Source: Fodinibacter sp963763015
GTDB lineage: Bacteria > Actinomycetota > Actinomycetes > Actinomycetales > Dermatophilaceae
Direction of reading: 5' to 3'
NCBI GenBank assembly: GCA_963763015.1
Contig: CAVXML010000012.1
Span: forward strand, 153,333-217,332
DNA length: 64,000 nt
Shown here: in pieces, positions 60,313 through 64,000 of the stretch
How positions within the stretch are numbered: position 1 is the first letter of the stretch
Layout of the letters: each line of letters begins with the position of its first letter
Made by a program: the position numbers and the translations under genes
The notes under the pieces: model-generated
The model's database searches: none
What the model was told of the DNA's origin: nothing
Seen by the model: only the letters and a program-made list of their open reading frames with translations

Positions 60313-61518
60313 TCATTCCGACGTCTCCACTCGATGCCTCGTTCGGTCCGGTCCGGAAGTAGGGATGCCGTCCCGCTGCTGCCCCCGGGATCGGCTGATC
60401 GTGGTGTACACCCTTTGCTGCTCCCGCACCGCGGTTCGGATGTCGAATGCACGACTCCGCTCATGGGCTGCCGCGGCCATCCGGCCGCGGAGCTGGTCGT
60501 TCTCCGCGACCGTCACGAGCGCCCGGGCCAAGGCTTCCGGGTCGTGCGCCGGAACCAGGTAACCACTCTCGCCAGAGGAGACGGCCTCCGGAACGCCGCC
60601 GACTGCGGTGGCGACGACCGGCAGCCCAGCCGCCATCGCCTCCATGATCGAGACGGGGAGGCCCTCGAAGGCGGACCCGAGGACGAAGAGGTCTGCGGCC
60701 GCAAGGAGATCACGCACGTCTGACCGGTAGCCCAGCAGCCTGACCCGAGCCCCGAGGCCGAGCTCGTGGTGCAGGTCCCGCACCTCGCTTGCCAGTGGGC
60801 CCTGCCCCACCGCGAGCACGACGGGCTGCGGATGGCTGGCGAGTGCACGCTGCACGGCATGCAGGAGGTTGGGGTAGTCCTTCTCCCGTCGGAAGTTCGC
60901 CACCGTGATCGCGACGACCGCGCCGTGAGGGATGCCGAGGTCCCTGCGGACCCGCTCCCGGGTTCCGTCGGGCGGCGGGCGGTCCTCCTGGACGATCCCA
61001 TGGACCAGGACATGAGTGTCGGGGCGAAGGCGCCGCCACATCGATCTGCGGACCTCCTCGGACACCGCCCACCTTCGCTCGTCGAGGCCGGCCGTGACGG
61101 CATTGAGGATGCGCGTGGGCCACGAGAAGTTGGCCCAGACATTGTGCTCAGTCGACACGGTCGAAGGTCGGCGGGTGGTCGGGAGCGTTCGTGCGGCCAC
61201 CCTCGCGACACCGGCGACCAAAGGCGAGTGCGCATGGACAACGTCGAAGCCTGAAATGAACTGACGCAACCGCCATGGCCAGCTCAGCGGGCCGAGCCGA
61301 CCACCACCGAGCAGCGTCGCAGACACCCCGGATCGCGCGAGGCGCGTGACGAGCTGGTCCTTGTCGGGCCGCACATAGGCCGCGTGGTACGCGAAACGGT
61401 CGTGGTCGGCGACGCGTGCTGTGGACAGAAGCAGTTGTTCGGCGCCACCGGGCCCCAGACCCTTGATCAGCCAGAGGACTCGAACGGGCACGGGACGAGG
61501 GGTTCCGGCCGCCGACAT
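60313..61518 (-). CDS. Family 4 glycosyltransferase
   Basis: A 401-residue GT-B enzyme: VLWLIKGLGPGGAEQLLLS at the N-terminal loop, VDVVHAHSPLV-type acceptor region (FDVVHAHSPLVAGV), VAITVANFRREKDYPNLLHA opening domain 2, and the donor block LGSAFEGLPVSIMEAMAAG with LPVVAT. Donor unknown. An alternative upstream start in the same frame would extend into a region with unlike composition, so the internal ATG is used. It is divergent from asnB. The 180 bases between its stop and the glutaminyl cyclase start hold nothing recognisable. Confidence 0.92.
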   Translation of the reverse strand: MSAAGTPRPVPVRVLWLIKGLGPGGAEQLLLSTARVADHDRFAYHAAYVRPDKDQLVTRLARSGVSATLLGGGRLGPLSWPWRLRQFISGFDVVHAHSPLVAGVARVAARTLPTTRRPSTVSTEHNVWANFSWPTRILNAVTAGLDERRWAVSEEVRRSMWRRLRPDTHVLVHGIVQEDRPPPDGTRERVRRDLGIPHGAVVAITVANFRREKDYPNLLHAVQRALASHPQPVVLAVGQGPLASEVRDLHHELGLGARVRLLGYRSDVRDLLAAADLFVLGSAFEGLPVSIMEAMAAGLPVVATAVGGVPEAVSSGESGYLVPAHDPEALARALVTVAENDQLRGRMAAAAHERSRAFDIRTAVREQQRVYTTISRSRGQQRDGIPTSGPDRTRHRVETSE

Positions 61519-61545
61519 GTGACGATTGTGCCGCAGACGCAACCG

Positions 61546-61551
61546 TATACT
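61546..61551 (+). promoter_or_regulatory. Candidate -10 (TATACT) for asnB
   Basis: TATACT is the best sigma-A-like hexamer in the divergent gap and would give a leader of about 40 bases with AAGGGGA before the ATG. The -35 is weak. Confidence 0.5.
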
Positions 61552-61599
61552 CGGCGCCCGGCCCGGCTCCGGGTCTCCCGGTGACGCAAGGGGAACTCG

Positions 61600-63506
61600 A
61601 TGTGCGGTGTGGTGGGACTGATGGCACCGGGTCGCCGCAACCTGCTGGACGAGCTGGACCGGATGTCCTCCGCCGTCGCCCACCGTGGGCCGGATGACCA
61701 CGGTCGGTGGGTCGACGCGGACGCCGGGGTTGCCCTGGGACACCGCCGGCTGGCGATCGTGGACCTGTCAGCGGCCGGACACCAGCCGATGACCTCTGCC
61801 GACGGCCGCTGGGTGCTGGTCCTCAACGGCGAGATCTACGACCACCCTGACCACCGTCGTCGACTGGAGGAGCAGGGAGTCGCGCTGCGCGGGCACTCCG
61901 ACACCGAGGTCCTCGTCGAGATGGTCGCGCGGATCGGCCCGGAGGCGGCCGTCGCAGCCGTGGACGGGATGTTCGCGCTCGCCGTGTGGGACCGCCAGGA
62001 CCGGGTTCTCGTGCTGGCTCGGGACCGGCTGGGCGAGAAGCCGTTGTACTACGGCCGGGTCGGCGCGGCCTTCGCGTTCGCCTCCGAGCTCGGCGCGATC
62101 CGTGGTCTCTCGCCGGACGGCATCACGCCCGACCCGCACGCACTCGCCGAGTACCTGCGTCACGGGTTCGTGCCCTCACCGCGCTCCATCCTTCCCGGGA
62201 TCGGCAAGCTGCCACCCGGGTGCACGGTGCGGGTCAGCCGGTCCGGTGCGGTGTCCGAGCCAACGCCGTACTGGTCGCTGCCGAGGTGGCGGCCTCGGGT
62301 CTGGCAAATGCTCTCGAGGTCGGGGACGAGGAGCTCGTCCGGCTCGCTGACCAGGCCCTGCGCCGGTCGGTGGCGCGAAGGCTCGAGGCGGACGTCCCGG
62401 TCGGCACCTTCCTCTCGGGGGGCCTCGACTCGTCCACGATCGTCGCCCTGGCGCAGGCGGTGAGCACCCGGCCCGTGCGCACCTTCACCGTCGCGGTGGG
62501 CGGTGCGGCGGACGAGTCAGTGGCCGCTGCTGCAGTGGCCCGCCACTTGGGTACCCAACACACCACGCTGCCCCTGGACGACCTCCAGCCGCTCGAGCTC
62601 GCGACGCGGGCGGCAGCCCTGTACGACGAGCCGTTCGCGGACCCCTCGGGCGTCCCCACCGCCCTCCTGTGCTCGGCGGCACGACAGCATGTCACCGTCT
62701 GCCTGAGCGGGGACGGCGCCGACGAGCTCCTCGGTGGGTACAACCGGTACCGAGTGGCACGAGGAGGGGTGTCTCGCCTGCTCGCACTGCCGCGGCCCCT
62801 GCGACGCGCAACCGCCAGGGCTCTCACGGCAACGAGTCCGGCGGGCTGGGACCGGTTGGCCCGCGTCGTGCCCAGCCGGCCCCCCGAGGTGGGCACCAAG
62901 GCGCACAAGCTGGCGGGGCTGCTGGCGGCGGACGACCCGATGGGTGCCTACGGCGTCCTGGCCAGCCAGTGGGACCCCGCAACCGTGATGTCGGCGCCGC
63001 CGCCGCGGAACGGACACCGCGAACCGCCCATGGCCGGAGCCACGGCCCTGTCCGGCATGCTCCTGGCGGACCAGCAGCGAACCCTTCCGGACGACATGCT
63101 GGTCAAGGTCGACCGCGCGAGCATGGCTGTCGCGCTCGAGGTGCGTGTGCCCTTCCTCGACCACCGGTTCGTCGAGCTGTCCTGGCGGTTGCCGGAGCGG
63201 GCCAAGGTTCGTGACGGGCAGGGAAAGTGGCTGGTGCGACAGATCCTCGGCCAGTACGTTCCGCGACCGCTCTGGGACCGGCCCAAGACCGGCTTCGACC
63301 CGCCCTTGGCCGACTGGCTCCGCGGACCTTTGCGTGAGTGGTCCCACGACCTGCTCGCACCCGACCGTCTCCGGCGGCAGGGGCTGCTCCGGCCCGAGCC
63401 GATCGCCGAAGCGCTCGCGGCGCACGACGCTGGACGGCGAAACCACGACTACGCGCTGTGGACGGTGCTCATGCTGCAGTCGTGGCTGGACGGAGCGACA
63501 TCGTGA
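61600..63506 (+). pseudogene. asnB: Asparagine synthase-like amidotransferase, one-base frame break near 62282
   Basis: The N-terminal Ntn glutaminase domain starts at Cys2 (MCGVVGLMAPG), with AHRGPDDHGRW, HRRLAIVDLSAAGHQPM, NGEIYDH and GHSDTEVL. After PTPYWSLP the frame shifts and the synthetase domain follows: VPVGTFLSGGLDSSTIVALA (SGGLDSS P-loop), CLSGDGADELLGGYNRYR, and the C-terminal RPKTGFDPPLADWL. Restoring one C in CTGCCGAGG (CTGCCCGAGG) repairs it, and the locus is one base short of a multiple of three. It uses glutamine to amidate a carboxylate; in glycan loci paralogues amidate uronic acids. AAGGGGA precedes the ATG. Confidence 0.92.
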
Positions 63507-64000
63507 CTACACCCTCGCCCCGGCAGCCGCGGGACCTGGAGTACCGGCCCGCGGAGCCGGAGGACGAGCAGTCGGTCCTCGGCCTGTTCCGACACTCTCT
63601 CGGGTGGCGGGACGACGACCCCAACGAGGAGTTCTTCCGGTGGAAGCACCGCGACAACCCCTTCGGCGAGTCACCGGCGTGGGTCGCGCTCCACCAAGGA
63701 CAAGTCGTCGGCTACCGGACCTTCCTCCGCTGGGAGTTCGTGGACCTCGAAGGCCGGGTCGTCAGGGGAGTGCGGGCGGTCGACACCGCGACCGACCCGG
63801 CGTACCAGGGTCGAGGCATCTTCCGGACGCTCACCCTGCGCGGCGTGGCGGAGCTGACCTTGTCGGGCGAGGCGCTGGTCTTCAACACTCCCAACGACCA
63901 GAGCCGCCCGGGATACCTCAAGATGGGCTGGAGCCTCGCCCGAAGGCTCCCGGTCGGTGTCCTCCCCCGAGGGCCTCGGTCGCTGGGACCGATGCTCGCC
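63503..64000 (+). CDS. GNAT-type N-acyltransferase, cut by the window end
   Basis: At least 166 codons are visible, starting at a GTG that overlaps the asnB stop as GTGA. Pieces matching a GNAT fold are EYRPAEPEDEQSVLGLFR at the N-terminus, FFRWKHRDNPFGESPAWVAL, and the acetyl-CoA loop TDPAYQGRGIFRTLTLRGV (Q-G-R-G-I-F). LVFNTPNDQSRPGYLKMGW follows. Tight coupling to asnB suggests that both modify the same glycan precursor or sugar; the substrate is unknown. The C-terminus lies beyond the window. Confidence 0.85.
   Translation, partial: MTTPSPRQPRDLEYRPAEPEDEQSVLGLFRHSLGWRDDDPNEEFFRWKHRDNPFGESPAWVALHQGQVVGYRTFLRWEFVDLEGRVVRGVRAVDTATDPAYQGRGIFRTLTLRGVAELTLSGEALVFNTPNDQSRPGYLKMGWSLARRLPVGVLPRGPRSLGPMLA

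Noticed and set aside
42676..64000. Prophage or mobile element carrying the glycan locus
   Set aside because: No integrase, transposase, terminal repeats or tRNA attachment site is visible. The composition shift is limited to the middle genes.

Overview
The window reads as a chromosomal segment of a high-GC actinobacterium, most likely Micrococcales and perhaps close to Intrasporangiaceae. The grounds are uniformly high GC with GTG starts, a translational-type ileS T-box, an ndk-mreB-mreC-mreD-mrdA order, DUF222/HNH, DUF4233 and DUF4916 genes, and many leaderless starts. The family name is inference. I saw no rRNA, tRNA, CRISPR array, insertion sequence or prophage.

Layout. 0-10 kb: a partial membrane protein, a C39-like cysteine peptidase relative, valS, a zinc alcohol dehydrogenase, an acyltransferase, a TPM-domain membrane protein next to pspA, and an alpha/beta hydrolase. 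9.5-16.5 kb, minus strand: a six-gene operon under a cobalamin riboswitch. It encodes a wall-anchored alpha/alpha-barrel protein and a membrane-anchored DUF4430 protein (together the two halves of a transcobalamin-like receptor), a complete ECF transporter (T, fused A-A', S) and a NUDIX-like protein. 16.5-34 kb: a repeat-rich HNH gene, T-box-controlled ileS, a secreted M14 carboxypeptidase, folC, ndk, the rod-shape genes mreBCD and mrdA, and lpdA. 34-39 kb, minus strand: a five-gene type III polyketide synthase operon with a UbiA prenyltransferase, an ICMT-type methyltransferase and two flavoproteins. 39-42.6 kb: an epimerase, a membrane protein and an ArsR-SRPBCC pair with a readable promoter and operator. 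42.6-64 kb: a surface-glycan locus.

How the genes work together. The glycan locus holds counterparts of the bacillosamine route (4,6-dehydratase, aminotransferase, acetyltransferase, phosphoglycosyl transferase), an ABC flippase, a UDP-sugar dehydrogenase, several glycosyltransferases, a Wzz/tyrosine-kinase regulator, a polymerase-like membrane protein, a NodB deacetylase, an AsnB amidotransferase and a glutaminyl cyclase. Its middle (48.3-51.3 kb) is visibly poorer in G+C and may be transferred. The B12 operon looks like capture at the cell surface, hand-over, and ECF import, all shut off by cobalamin.

Quality warning. At least eight otherwise well-conserved genes carry frame changes, several placeable at short base runs. 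This suggests residual indel errors in the sequence rather than eight true pseudogenes, so those entries are given as whole loci with the break positions noted.
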